From JAGVSR01 sp963786675 (GTDB taxonomy: Bacteria > Pseudomonadota > Alphaproteobacteria > Rhizobiales > Hyphomicrobiaceae), in contig CAWAZY010000004.1 in assembly GCA_963786675.1 (NCBI GenBank), forward strand, positions 496,001 to 560,000: 64,000 nucleotides of DNA, given 5' to 3'. Below are positions 63,355 through 64,000 of the stretch, one piece after another. How positions within the stretch are numbered: the stretch's first letter is position 1; every line of letters starts with the position of its first letter. The notes under the pieces are model-generated. The model saw only the letters and a program-made list of their open reading frames with translations. It was not told where the DNA came from and ran no database searches. Position numbers and translations under genes: made by a program.

Positions 63355-63852
63355 ATGACCGAGAACACGGCCCCGCCGCAAGATCCGCAGAGCTTCCGCG
63401 CTGTCCTGCACCCCCACCGCTCGCTGTCGCAGCGGGGATTCGTGCTGTTGATGGGGTTCATCGCTTTTGTCAGCTTCGCCACCGGCCTGGCGTTCTATCT
63501 GCTCGGCGCCTGGCCTGTCCTGGGCTTTTTCGGACTGGACGTCCTGGCGATCTATGTCGCCTTCAAATTGAACTACCGCGCGGGAACTGCCTATGAGCTG
63601 GTCGAACTATCACCTGAGCTCCTGAAGATCACACAGGTGGAACCGTCCGGCCGCAGCGCCAGCTTCGATTTCAATCCCTATTGGGTGCGCGTACTGCTCA
63701 ACGAGTGGCCTGACGGAAGCGCCGTGCTCAAGCTGATCTCTCATGGGCGGGAGTTCGAGTTCGCGCGTTTCCTGAACGCGGACGAGAAAAAAGATTTCGC
63801 CGCGGCACTCGAAGGTGCGCTTGCCATGACGCGCGCCATGCCCATCGCCTGA
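63355..63852 (+). CDS. DUF2244 membrane protein
   Basis: A 165-residue protein with two membrane segments (GFVLLMGFIAFVSFATGLAFYLLG, FFGLDVLAIYVAFKL). The C-terminal soluble domain is FDFNPYWVRVLLNEWPDG, GREFEFARFLNADEKKDFA. This matches DUF2244, widespread next to nth in alphaproteobacteria. Function unknown. Divergent from nth by 25 bp. Confidence 0.85.
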   Translation: MTENTAPPQDPQSFRAVLHPHRSLSQRGFVLLMGFIAFVSFATGLAFYLLGAWPVLGFFGLDVLAIYVAFKLNYRAGTAYELVELSPELLKITQVEPSGRSASFDFNPYWVRVLLNEWPDGSAVLKLISHGREFEFARFLNADEKKDFAAALEGALAMTRAMPIA

Positions 63853-63867
63853 TCGGCTAGACTGTTT

Positions 63868-64000
63868 TCAGTCGTCCAGCATGGCGAGGGCCGCGCGGCG
63901 ATCTCCGGACTTCACCTTCAAGAACTGCGTGCGCGCTGCCTTCACGTCCTTGTCCGCACCCGTCTCCGACGCCGTCTTGAGTGCGACGGTCGCGGGATGA
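63868..64000 (-). CDS. partial gene, C-terminal end of an unknown protein
   Basis: The last 43 codons (VKAARTQFLKVKSGDRRAA, ending AMLDD) run off the window. They are alanine-rich and helical. It is convergent with the DUF2244 gene, 15 bp apart. Too little is visible to name it. Confidence 0.5.
   Translation of the reverse strand, partial: HPATVALKTASETGADKDVKAARTQFLKVKSGDRRAALAMLDD

Noticed and set aside
1..64000. tRNA or rRNA genes
   Set aside because: No cloverleaf consensus (GTTCGAATC-type T-arm with matching acceptor stem) or rRNA core sequence was found by eye on either strand.

Overview
The window is a GC-rich alphaproteobacterial chromosome segment, most likely order Hyphomicrobiales (Rhizobiales). 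This rests on gene content: a SAM-II riboswitch before metX-metW, an Usg-family protein, PhaR with phaA/phaB, DUF2244 and DUF2628 proteins, a hisB-DUF2628-hisH block, ftsE-ftsX-ydcF-plsC, and a PlcP-glycosyltransferase-BtaA-BtaB lipid-remodelling operon. I cannot name a genus. No tRNA, rRNA or CRISPR array was found.

Layout. 0.15-5.8 kb: housekeeping genes on + (kdsB, pheA, an SDR oxidoreductase, an Uup-type ABC-F ATPase, a MogA/MoaB-like protein) with a DUF465/YdcH protein and Usg on -. 6.2-13.0 kb: an accessory island with a TIR-transmembrane-WD40 protein (14 near-identical blades), a complete IS1182-type element with 21-bp terminal inverted repeats, a small secreted cysteine-containing protein, a pair of hairpin repeats and a predicted nucleotidyltransferase. 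13.0-20.5 kb: orphan TRAP binding protein, two exported proteins (one a subtilase lookalike without its catalytic residues), an oxalate/formate-type antiporter, moaA, a SolA-like oxidase and a lone response-regulator domain. 20.5-27.5 kb: hpt, ftsE-ftsX-ydcF-plsC and the B12-dependent ribonucleotide reductase. 28.2-35.3 kb: hisC-tyrC-chaC on -, then SAM-II riboswitch-metX-metW, a convergent methyltransferase, gloB and a DUF985 cupin. 35.5-41.3 kb: a NYN-domain RNase-like protein, then plcP-agt-btaA-btaB. 41.4-46.2 kb: phaA-phaB divergent from phaR, and a PAS-GGDEF-EAL protein. 46.4-64 kb: membrane protein, rpmF, mtgA, ispA, hisB-DUF2628-hisH, hslV-membrane protein-hslU, a sorbosone dehydrogenase-like protein, proB-proA, a TetR/MFS divergent pair with a palindromic operator, hisF, nth with a beta-helix protein, and DUF2244.

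How the genes fit together. Three blocks read as pathways: phospholipid replacement under phosphate limitation (plcP, agt, btaA, btaB); methionine synthesis under SAM-II control (metX, metW); and polyhydroxybutyrate precursor synthesis with its regulator (phaA, phaB, phaR). Amino-acid genes are scattered: pheA, hisC, tyrC, hisB, hisH, hisF, proB, proA. The TIR-WD40 gene is the best candidate for an immune or cell-suicide function.

A strong technical signal cuts across the window: at least nine conserved genes are broken by single-base indels, and a tenth (hisB) carries a compensated pair. I count 14 one-base insertions and two one-base deletions. Nine insertions fall in the first 5.5 kb. In each case removing the indel restores a protein of normal family length, so these are probably sequence errors rather than gene decay.
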